A DNA stretch of 64,000 nt from Actinomadura luteofluorescens. GTDB lineage: Bacteria; Actinomycetota; Actinomycetes; Streptosporangiales; Streptosporangiaceae. The stretch is from the NCBI RefSeq assembly GCF_013409365.1, contig NZ_JACCBA010000001.1, positions 806,001 to 870,000 of the forward strand. The letters are read 5' to 3'. How positions within the stretch are numbered: position 1 is the first letter of the stretch; each line of letters starts with the position of its first letter. A program made the position numbers and the translations under genes. The notes beneath the pieces were generated by a model. It ran no database searches and was not told the origin of the DNA. It saw nothing but the letters and a program-made list of their open reading frames with translations. Positions 41,420 through 50,074 of the stretch are shown here, one piece after another.

Positions 41420-42414
41420 CCGACGACCACCGCCGCCGACTCCAAATCCCCTACGCGCGCCCTGCTCGGGGCGCTGGTGCTGGCGGCGGCGACAGCGGGC
41501 ATCGCGGCCGGGTCGGTGCGGCTGCCACCCGACCAGATCTGGGGCATCCTCCTGCACCGGCTCCACCCCGCCCTGGTCGCCCCGCCCTGGACGCCGGTCC
41601 GCGAGACGATCGTGCTGGACGTCCGGCTCCCCCGGGTCCGGCTGTGCCGGGGTGGTCGGTGCGGGCCTGTCGGTGTGCGGTATGGCGTTGCAGGCGCTGG
41701 TGCGCAACCCGCTCGCCGACCCGATGCTGCTCGGGGTGTCGTCGGGCGCCACGGTCGCGGCGGTCTTGGTCGTGGTGCTGCACGTGGCCTGGTTCGGCAT
41801 GTTCTCGCTGCCGCTGGCCGCCTTCGGAGGCGCCCTGCTCGCGCTGGTCCTGGTGTATTTCCTAGCCCGCTCGGGCGGACGTATGACGACCGTGCGGCTG
41901 GTGCTGGCGGGTGTCGCGACGGCCGAGGTGCTGTCGGCGGTCGCCGGCTACCTGGTCATCGCCTCCGACGACCCGCGCGGCGGGCTGGCCGGTACCACCT
42001 GCCGTCCCGTGGATCCCGGCGACCGCCTCACTGGCCGGCACCGCGGTCCTGCTCGGCCTGTCCCGCCCGCTCGACCTTCTGCTGGCCGGGGAGGAGGCCG
42101 ACGCCTCCCTCGGCCTGGACGTGCACCGCTTCCGCGCGGCCGTGTTCGTGCTGGTCGCCCTGATGATCGGCACGGTCGTCGCGGTCAGCGGCTCCATCGG
42201 CCCGATCATGCCCCACTTCGTCCGCCTCCTGGTCGGCGCCGACCACCGGCGGGCCCTGCCCGCCGTGGCGCTGCTCGGCAGGGCCTTGCTCATCATCGCC
42301 GACCTGGACGCCCGGACCCTCACCAGCCCCGGGGAAATTCCAGTCGGGAGCCTCACCGCCCTGGTCGGCGGCCCGTTCTTCCTGTACCTGATGCACAGGA
42401 AGGCCGCCCCATGA
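41420..42414 (+). pseudogene. FecCD-type siderophore/cobalamin permease, frameshifted
   Basis: Three successive frames are needed. The first carries LLGALVLAAATAGIAAGSVR and RETIVLDVRLPRV. The second carries GAGLSVCGMALQALVRNPLA and DPMLLGVSSGATVAAVLVVV. The third carries SIGPIMPHFVRLLVGADHRR and EIPVGSLTALVGGPFFLYLM. All match BtuC/FecCD permeases, but shifts lie near 41645 and 42000 and about one helix is missing between the second and third parts. ATPase and binding-protein genes are absent. Confidence 0.8.
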
Positions 42415-42536
42415 GCGCCTTCGAGCCCGTCGAACCTGGACCCCTCAGCGCTGCGGATCTCCGGGCGGGCCTGCATCACCGGCCGGCGCCCAGTCACGAG
42501 GGCTTGGATGCCGACAGGCAGAGTGGCGACGATGTC

Positions 42537-42640
42537 GGGAAGGCAGCAACAGGCCGTTCTCTCCAGTCAACTGCAGTCCCTGTGTCCGAGCACGGTCCAC
42601 CAGCATCGCGATCAGCTGCTCCTCCGAAACCGCACGCTAC
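42537..42640 (-). mobile_element. IS256-family transposase N-terminal remnant
   Basis: The minus-strand frame AVSEEQLIAMLVDRARTQGL, then QLTGENGLL, matches the conserved start of IS256-type Mutator transposases. The similarity ends abruptly on both sides. The surrounding 42415-42825 holds no other recognisable gene. Confidence 0.6.
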
Positions 42641-42825
42641 GGCGCCCGGACCGACTCCTCCGCGGATTCGTCCTCAACAATGCTGTCGATCACCTGACGT
42701 CTCCTTGATCATCGGATTCGCCGTTAACCCGACGCTCCCCGAACGGGGATGCCCTCTCCGCTTGGTCGCCCAACACGCCTGATGACCATGGAAAACGTGA
42801 ACACGATCGGCCCAGACAGTTCACG

Positions 42826-43644
42826 TCAAGGCGCGCGGAGGCGATTCGCCCAAGGAGTGGGAGCTTGTAGGGCTCGCCGGTCCGAGCCGGATGAACGTCC
42901 ATCAACCCAGTTTCTGGTATCAATTGGGGGAACCTCATTGTGAGCATCGTTGATAACGCTCTCGGCGTGCGGTGTCCTATTCGCCTCCATCACATTCCCT
43001 GGAAAATGTGGTGCTGGTTGCCGGCCGCGCAGGGCGACGAACCAGCGGTCCGCCTCCTCCCATCTCTCGGTGACGGCCGCATCGCACGAGGCGGCCAGCG
43101 CGTCGGCGCCATCGGTGGACACATGAGCCCAGGGAAACCAATCACCGATCGCCCGGGCTGAACGCAGCCGCAGCGACTCGGTTCGCGAGCTCGTGCCGGG
43201 CGGGTCGACTTCCGTCAACACCTGGCCGCCTGGTCCCAGCAGTCTCAGGACGCGGCGCAGCAGTGCTGCGGGGTCGGGGTCGCCGCCGATGCCGATGTTG
43301 CCGTCGGCGAGCAGGATCGTCCGCCATCGCCCGGCGCCTGGCACGCGGCCGAACACGTCTCGACACAGGGTCGGGGCGCCGGCCGCGATGGCCAGTGCGA
43401 CCGCGCGCGGTGCCGCGTCGATGCCGAGTACTGGAGTGCCGCGGTGGGCCAGCGCCGCCGTCAGCCGTCCCGGGCCAGACCCGACGTCCAAGGTGGCGCC
43501 CTGGCAGTGGTCCAGCAGCCCGGTGTCGCCGGGGCGCGACGCCAGCCAATCCTGCACCGGCAGGGGTCGGCGGCGGCCGTCGAGGTGTTCGATCTCCACC
43601 CGTGCGCTGTCATACAGCTCCTCCTCGAACAGTTCGCCGATCAT
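42826..43644 (-). CDS. Class I SAM-dependent methyltransferase
   Basis: This 272-aa protein has the SAM-binding loop GATLDVGSGPGRLTAALAHR, the acidic GIDAAPRAVALA and a post-core LLADGNIGIGGDPDPAALLR. This matches a methyltransferase group found in actinobacteria beside a glycosyltransferase gene. The natural end is probably near WFVALRGRQP. About 65 further residues of unrelated composition follow, suggesting loss of the original stop next to the IS256 scar. The ATG overlaps the stop of the 80-aa ORF (ATGA). Confidence 0.78.
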   Translation of the reverse strand: MIGELFEEELYDSARVEIEHLDGRRRPLPVQDWLASRPGDTGLLDHCQGATLDVGSGPGRLTAALAHRGTPVLGIDAAPRAVALAIAAGAPTLCRDVFGRVPGAGRWRTILLADGNIGIGGDPDPAALLRRVLRLLGPGGQVLTEVDPPGTSSRTESLRLRSARAIGDWFPWAHVSTDGADALAASCDAAVTERWEEADRWFVALRGRQPAPHFPGNVMEANRTPHAESVINDAHNEVPPIDTRNWVDGRSSGSDRRALQAPTPWANRLRAP

Positions 43645-43883
43645 GCCCGGACGGTCCCCTCGGCGACTCGGGTTCCAAGAGTGCGGCCCCCCGCGGCGGA
43701 CCGGTCGCCGAGAGTCGGCTTCGCATCAGGTACGGCGAAGGTCTCGGTGTCGGTCTGTGGCTCGGTGCAGGGTGCGCGGTCGAAACCAGTCAGCTCCTCC
43801 GCCGCTGCGGGGCATTCGCGACAGTGCCCACACGGCGGGGCTTCGGCCTGGCTGAGGCACGGGACGATCACATCGATCACCAC
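43641..43883 (-). CDS. 80-aa protein, possibly an internally deleted glycosyltransferase
   Basis: The start is at tandem GTGs, with GGAGG 11 nt upstream. The first 13 residues (VVIDVIVPCLSQA) resemble the opening strand of GT2 glycosyltransferases. A cysteine cluster (PCGHCRECPAA) follows, then an ordered-looking tail (GRTLGTRVAEGTVRA). No catalytic DxD core is present. It may be a GT2 gene that has lost its centre, or a genuine small Cys protein. It is translationally coupled to the methyltransferase gene. Confidence 0.45.
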   Translation of the reverse strand: MVIDVIVPCLSQAEAPPCGHCRECPAAAEELTGFDRAPCTEPQTDTETFAVPDAKPTLGDRSAAGGRTLGTRVAEGTVRA

Positions 43884-43939
43884 TCGCCATCACCCTCCGC
43901 ATCGACTTGAACTCTGATAGGGGTCATGGGGGTGTCGGA

Positions 43940-45523
43940 CTACACCGAGCCGTTGAAGCTGCGCATCGTCAACCCGAGGCCGACCACGATGACCAGCGCG
44001 GCGGTTGCGAAGGGAACGAGGCGGCTCAAGCGCTTTGCCTTGCGGGTGAGAGCGGTCTGGCCCAGCCTGCTTTGCAGGTGAATGAGGGTGAGGCCCGCTG
44101 CGGTGAGGGTGGCGGCCATGCCGATTCCGTAGGCGAGGACGAGACCGGCTCCGAAGACCGTCCGACCGAGCGCGATCGCGCCCAGTAGGACCACCAGCGC
44201 GGACGGGCTGGGTACCAGGCCGCCGGAGAGTCCCAACCCGATCAGTCCGGCTTTGCCGAAGCGCCCGTGGCCATGCCCGTGGGCTTGGCCATGCCCGTGG
44301 CCGTGCCCGTGGCCGTGCCCGTGGCCGTGGGGGTGGCGGTTGTGGCGTGCGCGCCAGGCTGAGCGGAGGAGACCGACCCCGATGGCGGCGACCAGGAGGC
44401 CGCTGGCGATGCCGAGGTAGGCGAGCATGGTTTCTCCGGCCAGGGCTGCCGAGGTCGAGAGCAGCAGGCCCAGGATCAGGACGCCGCCGGTGTGGGTGAG
44501 GGTGACGGTGGCGCCGAGGATGATGGCGTCGCGGGCCCTGCCCCGGCGTCCGGCGATGTAGGCGGCCATGACCGTCTTGCCGTGGCCGGGGAGCGCGGCG
44601 TGTCCGGCGCCGATGACGGCGGCGAGAGCAACGGCGAGCAGGGCGACGCTCAGGGACAGGTGCCGGGCTCCCACCAGGGAGTTGAAGTAGGTGGTGAGGT
44701 GTCCGAGGGTTCGGGTGAAGGGCCCGGCTGTGGGCAGCCCGGGTAGTCGTGCGAAGGACGAGCCGGTGCCGGGTCGGACGTCGAGGGTTGCCGATCGGAC
44801 ATCCAGTGGCGAGGTGAGCAGGTCGCTGGGGTAGTGGCGCAGTTGGTCGCTGATGCTGCTCGCGGGGACGGGCGAGCGGTCGATCCGCACCCCCTTGCCG
44901 GTGGCGGTGATCTCGTGCCAGCCGATCCGGTCGTTGCGGAAGGTGTCGCTGAAGTGGATCCGTGTGGCCGCCGTTATGGTGGCGGGCGCCGAGAGCGTGC
45001 AGGTCAGGCGACTGGTGGGCAGTCCTGCCGAGCCGGGGACGCGGGTGTAGGAGGTGGCCGTCGGCCGCCAGGCGACCGTCCTGTTTCCTACGGTCAGCGG
45101 CTTGGCTCGGGCGGCGGCTGCGCACTGCCGCTCGGCGTAGCGGGCCGCCTCAGGTGCGCTGACCGTCCCGTCCCGGTCGGTGTCGACCGCGCCGCGCTCC
45201 TGGAGGGTGGGGATTTCCGCGGAGTCGACGATCGCGGTGTCCTCGATGCGGTCGGTCTCCAGCCGCAGCCCGTCGTAGTGGTTGACGGTGAAGTTGCCCA
45301 GCGGATGGTGGGGCAACAAGGTGCCGGCGTTGGCGGGGAGGGGAGGTCCCCAACAGATCACCGCGATCAGGGCGAAGATCAACGCCGGAGCGGCCGATAG
45401 TCCGGCGCGGCCTGGCGCGGTTCGTGCTGCGGCCCGTGCGGCCGGGCGGCACGTCCGGCCGCACGGCCGAGACGTCGGCTGGGGGTGTCCGTTCAGGGCG
45501 GTGCCTGGGTCGGCTCGGGTCAT
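43940..45523 (-). CDS. NicO/RcnA-type metal transporter with extracytoplasmic N-domain
   Basis: A 527-aa protein. After an N-terminal helix (LSAAPALIFALIAVICWG) there is a roughly 230-residue outside domain that contains an EF-hand-like DTDRDGTVSAPEA. Then come six membrane helices with AVIGAGHAALPGHGKTVMAA and a His-Gly-rich loop (about 20 residues of alternating H/G) before GLGLSGGLVPSPSALVVLLG. The H(x)4D-type and GLVPSPSA motifs are those of nickel/cobalt efflux proteins of the NicO family. The ATG overlaps the TPR gene by 4 nt. Nickel or cobalt is likely, but the direction is not proven. Confidence 0.87.
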   Translation of the reverse strand: MTRADPGTALNGHPQPTSRPCGRTCRPAARAAARTAPGRAGLSAAPALIFALIAVICWGPPLPANAGTLLPHHPLGNFTVNHYDGLRLETDRIEDTAIVDSAEIPTLQERGAVDTDRDGTVSAPEAARYAERQCAAAARAKPLTVGNRTVAWRPTATSYTRVPGSAGLPTSRLTCTLSAPATITAATRIHFSDTFRNDRIGWHEITATGKGVRIDRSPVPASSISDQLRHYPSDLLTSPLDVRSATLDVRPGTGSSFARLPGLPTAGPFTRTLGHLTTYFNSLVGARHLSLSVALLAVALAAVIGAGHAALPGHGKTVMAAYIAGRRGRARDAIILGATVTLTHTGGVLILGLLLSTSAALAGETMLAYLGIASGLLVAAIGVGLLRSAWRARHNRHPHGHGHGHGHGHGHGQAHGHGHGRFGKAGLIGLGLSGGLVPSPSALVVLLGAIALGRTVFGAGLVLAYGIGMAATLTAAGLTLIHLQSRLGQTALTRKAKRLSRLVPFATAALVIVVGLGLTMRSFNGSV

Positions 45524-46821
45524 GATGCTCTGCCGATCGCGGGGAATCTCAGGTCGAGGTGCGGATTGATGCGCCGGGCCGTCGCGCGGTCCCGGCGGGC
45601 TGCGTTGTGGTCGCCGAGGGCTGCGTGGATCTCGGCCCGGTGGCTGTAGAACAGTGCGTTGCGCCAGCCAAGGCGGGTCGCCTGCTCGGCGTGTCGCAGT
45701 GCCCGCCGGTCGCGGCCGCTGAGGTGCAGCGCCCAGGCGAGGGCGTCGGCCACGACGACGCTCCGGCGGCGCGCCCACTCCGCGCGGGCGTGCCGCAGCG
45801 CCCCGGCCGCGTCGCCTGCGCTGGCGGCGTACTCGGACGCGCTCAGATCGTCCACGACGCCGTTGCCGGCCATCAGCCCGCGTTGGGCGAGCAGCAGCCG
45901 ATGCTGTTCGGCGGCCTCGCCGGTGCGACCGGCCGCGCGGAGCAACTCGATGTACTCGGCGATGTACTGCGGCTGCGGGACGCGGCCCACCACGTCACGG
46001 TAGCCGTTGATCGCTCCCGCGAGGTCTCCGCGCAGGGCCTGGGTCTTGGCTATGCCCTGCGCGGCGGGGACGTAGGTGGGATCGGCGCTGCGGGCCGCCT
46101 GGTACTGGCGGACGGCCTCCTCCAGGTCGCCGGAGTGCAGGGCGAGTTCACCCAGGTAGTAGCGGCAGTACGCGACGTCCGACGGGGTGTAGGCGTCCTC
46201 GGCCGCCTGCGTCAGCACCCGGCGGGCGCCCGCGTCGTCGCCGTGCGTCTCAAGTTCGTAGGAAGCGCGGGTGAACGCCGCGACGCCGGGGCCCAGATCG
46301 TTCATGCGGGCCACGGCGGCGGTCGCGGCCGGGTAGTCGCCGAGCTGGGTGTAGGCGTCGGTGAGCACGCCGTACAGTTCGGGGCTGGCCGGGTCGATCC
46401 GCTCGGCCCGCCGGCCCCAGCGGACGGCGTCGGTGAACTCGTGGCGGGCGTTGGCCAGCGCGGCCATGGCGATCATCGCTCGGTGGTTGCCGGCCGCGTT
46501 CAGCGCCAGGGACCGGCGTAGCGCGCCTTCGGCCCTGGCGTAGTACGCCGGGTCGACGGTGATCCTGGCCTGCTGCACGTAGGCCGCGCCCAGCGCCGCC
46601 CATGTCGCGTAGTCGCCGGGTGTGCCCCGGAGCGTCCGCTGGTAGCGCGCGATGGCGCCCGCCGCCGCGTCCGCCGGCCGCGCGGATGCGGCGGGGCCGG
46701 GATCGCGGCGCGCGGGCGCTGGCCCGCGCACGACGCCCACGACCGCGATCGAGGCGACGGCCAGCGCCGTGGCCGGGAGCAGCAGGAAGGCCGCATGTCT
46801 GAGCTTTGATGTGGACAGCAC
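45520..46821 (-). CDS. Membrane-anchored or secreted TPR protein
   Basis: This 433-aa protein begins with a signal-anchor helix (HAAFLLLPATALAVASIAVV). It continues with about nine TPR-like helix pairs, for example YATWAALGAAYVQQARITVD, SPELYGVLTDAYTQLGDYPA and VAYCRYYLGELALHSGDLEE. TPR arrays scaffold protein complexes. The start is GTG with GAGGG upstream. It is in one operon with DUF4331 (55-bp gap) and NicO (4-nt overlap), so it may help assemble an envelope metal-handling complex. Confidence 0.82.
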   Translation of the reverse strand: MLSTSKLRHAAFLLLPATALAVASIAVVGVVRGPAPARRDPGPAASARPADAAAGAIARYQRTLRGTPGDYATWAALGAAYVQQARITVDPAYYARAEGALRRSLALNAAGNHRAMIAMAALANARHEFTDAVRWGRRAERIDPASPELYGVLTDAYTQLGDYPAATAAVARMNDLGPGVAAFTRASYELETHGDDAGARRVLTQAAEDAYTPSDVAYCRYYLGELALHSGDLEEAVRQYQAARSADPTYVPAAQGIAKTQALRGDLAGAINGYRDVVGRVPQPQYIAEYIELLRAAGRTGEAAEQHRLLLAQRGLMAGNGVVDDLSASEYAASAGDAAGALRHARAEWARRRSVVVADALAWALHLSGRDRRALRHAEQATRLGWRNALFYSHRAEIHAALGDHNAARRDRATARRINPHLDLRFPAIGRAS

Positions 46822-46876
46822 GTTTCCCTCTCGGATGAGGGGTGCAGGAGGCGGCGGCCTCCTGCACCCCGTCTGC

Positions 46877-48301
46877 TCAGCCGGCCTGGTTGACCGCGGC
46901 GGTTTGCGGCAGCGCCACGTACGGGAACGTCCCGCCGAACGGCGTGTCGTTGCGATTGACGCGGTCGCCGTCGGCCAGGGCCGGGACGAGCCGCCCGGTC
47001 TGGGCCGCGCCCTCCAGGGCCTGGAGTTCGATGTCGACGACGTCGTCGGTCAGCCGCCGCCCGTTCGGGAAGCCCTGCAGGTCACCGGCCAGAACGCCGA
47101 GCCGGTTCGGGTCGCGGGTGACCGGGACGGCCATGTTCAGCCGCAGCATCTCGGCGGGTGTGAACCGCGCACCGCGGGCGTCCTTGTTGAGCAGTTGGGA
47201 GTTGAGGTCGGCCTGGAGCGGCCCGCCGGTCTTCTTGGCCAGGCCGGTCAGGAAGATCTCGAACAGGTCCCGGCGCGGGGTCGGCGGCGCCTTGACGCCG
47301 TAGATCTTCTCCACCAGGACGGGGACCTCAGGTTCCAGGACCCGCTTCACCAGCGGCTTGACCGTGTGGTCCTTGTCCGGGGCGAGACGGTTGAAGGCGT
47401 CCTTCAGCCCGGCTGACGAGACGACCTCGTTGACCAGCGGGTTGCCCAGTCGCGAGACCTGGTGGTAGCCGCCCGCGCGGTGGTGACCGAGCCTCGCCGG
47501 CGCGCCGCGGCGGTCGGTGGTCGACCAGATCCCGACGACCGGGTTGCGGCCCGGGTCACCCTTGAGCGCGAGGTCCTTCTTGGGGACTTGGAGCGCGATG
47601 GTGTTGACGTTGTAGCCGCGCAGGGTGTCGTTGCCCCGTTCCTTGAGGTTCCCGCCGTAGAGCAGGTCGAAGACCCGCAGGTCGAGGAAGAAGGAGTCGT
47701 CGGCCTGCCCGGCGTAGGTACGGGCACCGCCCGCGAGCTGCCGCGTCGCCTGCCGGCGCAGCGTCCCGTAGTCGGGCATTGACGCCGCGCCCGTCCGCGA
47801 GGGCGCGGCGAGAGCGTCGCGGACCAGCGTGCGAGTGCCCTTACGAGTGATCCGCTGCAGCGTGTAGTGCTGGCGGAACAGCAGATTGGGGTCGTCGAGC
47901 GACGTCACTGGTCCGTTGTTGTACAGGAACGTCTTGTTGCCGCGCCGGTCCTCGTTCCGGAACGTCCAGCGGTAGACGATGTCGGGTTTGGCGTCGCCGT
48001 CATTGTCGATCTTGATGTTGTAGCGCGCCCCGGTGGCGAACGGATAGAAGTTCGGTCCGCCGTTCGGTTCCTGGAACGGAATCCAGTTGGCCACCAGCGA
48101 CACCGTGTCGGGCCTGTCAGGACTGGTGAAGGCGTACAGGTCGGTGTTGTCGGCCTGTGGGTCACCCGCGATCAGCGGCGCCTCGCGGTGGCTGGACGCG
48201 CTGGATGGCGCCGGCCGCAGCGCGACGGCGGCGACCAGCCCTCCAGCCGCGATCACTCCCGCCCCGGCAGCGGCGGCCACCGGCTTACTTACTTTTATCA
48301 C
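46877..48301 (-). CDS. Secreted DUF4331-family protein
   Basis: This 474-aa protein has a signal peptide (VSKPVAAAAGAGVIAAGGLV, then AAVALRPAPSSA). The family hallmark ASSHREAPLIAGDPQADNTD follows, with LYAFTSPDRPDTVSLVANWI, NGGPNFYPF and YNIKIDNDGDAKPDIVYRW. The Asp-rich DNDGDAKPD loop could bind calcium. DUF4331 proteins are extracellular and their function is unknown. The start is GTG at 48301 with AGAGGA upstream. It is the first gene of the DUF4331-TPR-NicO operon. Confidence 0.9.
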   Translation of the reverse strand: MIKVSKPVAAAAGAGVIAAGGLVAAVALRPAPSSASSHREAPLIAGDPQADNTDLYAFTSPDRPDTVSLVANWIPFQEPNGGPNFYPFATGARYNIKIDNDGDAKPDIVYRWTFRNEDRRGNKTFLYNNGPVTSLDDPNLLFRQHYTLQRITRKGTRTLVRDALAAPSRTGAASMPDYGTLRRQATRQLAGGARTYAGQADDSFFLDLRVFDLLYGGNLKERGNDTLRGYNVNTIALQVPKKDLALKGDPGRNPVVGIWSTTDRRGAPARLGHHRAGGYHQVSRLGNPLVNEVVSSAGLKDAFNRLAPDKDHTVKPLVKRVLEPEVPVLVEKIYGVKAPPTPRRDLFEIFLTGLAKKTGGPLQADLNSQLLNKDARGARFTPAEMLRLNMAVPVTRDPNRLGVLAGDLQGFPNGRRLTDDVVDIELQALEGAAQTGRLVPALADGDRVNRNDTPFGGTFPYVALPQTAAVNQAG

Positions 48302-48523
48302 GATAGTTGAATTCCTCTCGATACCACCCTAAAACGGACTTGGATGTCGTCGCCCGGGTGTCTTCATTCGACATTCGGAGAACACCGGCACGGGGATGGG
48401 CATGGAAAAGAAAAGGAAACGGCGGCCTTCGGCAAACAACGCGGCTCACCGCACAGACCGAGTGGCGGACTGTGATCCAGGACACACCATCGTCGAGTCG
48501 TCCAGCCGGCGCGCGACTCCGGA

Positions 48524-49227
48524 CTGGAGAGCTTCAAGAGTTGGGGTTACCAGAGTGGTAGGTGTGTGCCGGCGAGGAGGCCGTTGAGTAGGGCGGGCCG
48601 GCGCTGGACGCGTTTCAGGCGGGTCTTGATGAGCGTCATGAGCTGGTCGATGGCGTGCTTGGCGGGGTTGGCCAGAGACCGTTTCAGGTGTGCCCAGACG
48701 CTTTCGACGGGGTTGAGTTCGGGGGCGTAGGGCGGCAGTTAGAAGACGGTGAGCCAGTCCCGGGCGGCCAGGTAGCGGCGCATCCGGGCCGAGCGGTGGG
48801 TGTTGAGGCCATCCCAAACGACGACGATCGGTCCGCCGAGATGCTGGTGAGCGGCGTCCAGTAAGCGGATGTAGTCGCCTTCGTCGAACCCCTCCGGTGG
48901 GTGCCGCGGGCGGTGACGCGCACGACCGGTGTGCGTCCGCGTCGTCCCCCGGTAGTGCCTTTGCCTCGGTCCAGCCGTGCGCGGCCGGACCGGCCTCCAA
49001 CGCCTCCTCCAGGAGCTTCACCTGATCGCCGGTCACTTTGCATTTCGCGCCACTGGCGCCCTTGGAGGCCAGCGCTGCCGTCCCTCCCGTCTGCCAGGCC
49101 CGCCGTCACCGGTTCACCGACATCGGCGCCCCCGCCCATACCGCATCCACCAGAGGTAACCCGCTCACCCCGCAGACCAGTCACTATCAAGACACAGTCG
49201 GTAAAACCAACCATTGAAGCTCTCTAG
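48524..49227 (-). mobile_element. Internally deleted IS630-family element with terminal inverted repeats
   Basis: The ends 48524-48551 and 49200-49227 are imperfect 28-bp inverted repeats (CTGGAGAGCTTCAA... against CTAGAGAGCTTCAA...). Inside, on the minus strand, pieces of an IS630 transposase remain. The N-terminal HTH region has GGTAALASKGASGAKCKVTG and LEAGPAAHGW. After a deletion comes the catalytic half, with VVVWDGLNTHRSARMRRYLA, a TAA nonsense codon at 48739-48741, and PPYAPELNPVESVWAHLKRS. At about 700 bp it is shorter than the usual 1.1 kb and cannot transpose by itself. Confidence 0.8.
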
Positions 49228-49311
49228 ATGATCTATCTGAAAGCTGAACCGGCCAGTGTCAAGGCCGCTCTTGATCAGTCGTGAAGATCGCTGCCAAGGG
49301 GTGGCCAGTCG

Positions 49312-49599
49312 ATGCGTGCTCAGCTCGGCTGGTCGCAATCGAACTGGCGACCAGATGCCGTGATTCACGCAAAAACGGAGCTGGGCACGGTGAACGCCTA
49401 CACTTCCGGTAGCGCGTATGTCGTGGAGGCCTGGGACGGGGACAGACCCCTTCCGGTCTTCAAGGAGACCGAGACGCTCAGTCAGGGCAGTTGGGGCCTG
49501 CGCACGGTCGCCGAGTCCGTCACACGGTGGGGTTCGCGCTTCGACTATAAGGGCGGAAAGGCCGTCTTGACCGAGTTGCGGTGTCGTGATCTCTCCTGA
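49312..49599 (+). CDS. Hypothetical protein
   Basis: A 95-aa ORF with AAGGGG about 10 nt before the ATG and normal residue composition (ELGTVNAYTSGSAYVVEAWD, then GLRTVAESVTRWGSRFDYKG). It looks like a small soluble beta-rich protein. I do not recognise a family. It sits between the IS630 remnant and the excisionase-like gene, so it may belong to a lost mobile element. Confidence 0.45.
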   Translation: MRAQLGWSQSNWRPDAVIHAKTELGTVNAYTSGSAYVVEAWDGDRPLPVFKETETLSQGSWGLRTVAESVTRWGSRFDYKGGKAVLTELRCRDLS

Positions 49600-49813
49600 A
49601 GCGGTCCGACGCCGAGTTGCTGTACCAGCGGGCTGATACGCGTGTTCTCGCCGTGGCGGTCCTCGGAAGTGCTGGCGGGCCGGGAAGTTCGATGGGCGCG
49701 TGCGCGTATCAAGCATGCGCGGCTTGTTCTTGCCATGCGTGGGGTGGATCTGCATGGGTCTGCTCCCGCCGTGGTCGCCTTCAATGACAGAGGGGATCGG
49801 TGTGGGAGAACGG

Positions 49814-50074
49814 ATGATCGCTGCCCGGGTGATGGTCGACGGGTGCGACTTCGGTCCTGGGCGGACTCTTACTTCCGGTGAGGCTGCGCACATGTTAAGT
49901 GTGCGTCGCAACACAGTGGTGCGCTGGGGCAACAGAGGAAAGCTGGCGAGTGATCGCGCACAGGGCGGTATACACCGTTACAGCCGTGAACAGGTCGAGC
50001 ACCTGTGGTACGGGCGGGCCGCAGCACGTAAGGCCGGGCCCGCAGTGTCACACGTTGCAGGAGATGTCCGGTGA
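49814..50074 (+). CDS. Excisionase/BldC-like helix-turn-helix protein
   Basis: An 86-aa protein whose centre RTLTSGEAAHMLSVRRNTVV, then RWGNRGKLASDRAQGGIHRY, is a MerR-type winged helix as in BldC, excisionases and helix_turn_helix_17 proteins. GGGAG lies 5 nt before the ATG at 49814; earlier in-frame ATGs lack a ribosome-binding site. The stop overlaps the next gene (GTGA), so the two are coupled. It may be the DNA-binding part of a mobile-element control pair. Confidence 0.75.
   Translation: MIAARVMVDGCDFGPGRTLTSGEAAHMLSVRRNTVVRWGNRGKLASDRAQGGIHRYSREQVEHLWYGRAAARKAGPAVSHVAGDVR

Noticed and set aside
44250..44340. Short repeated pattern that might look like a CRISPR or tandem array
   Set aside because: It is the codon repeat of the His-Gly-rich loop in the NicO transporter, with no spacers.
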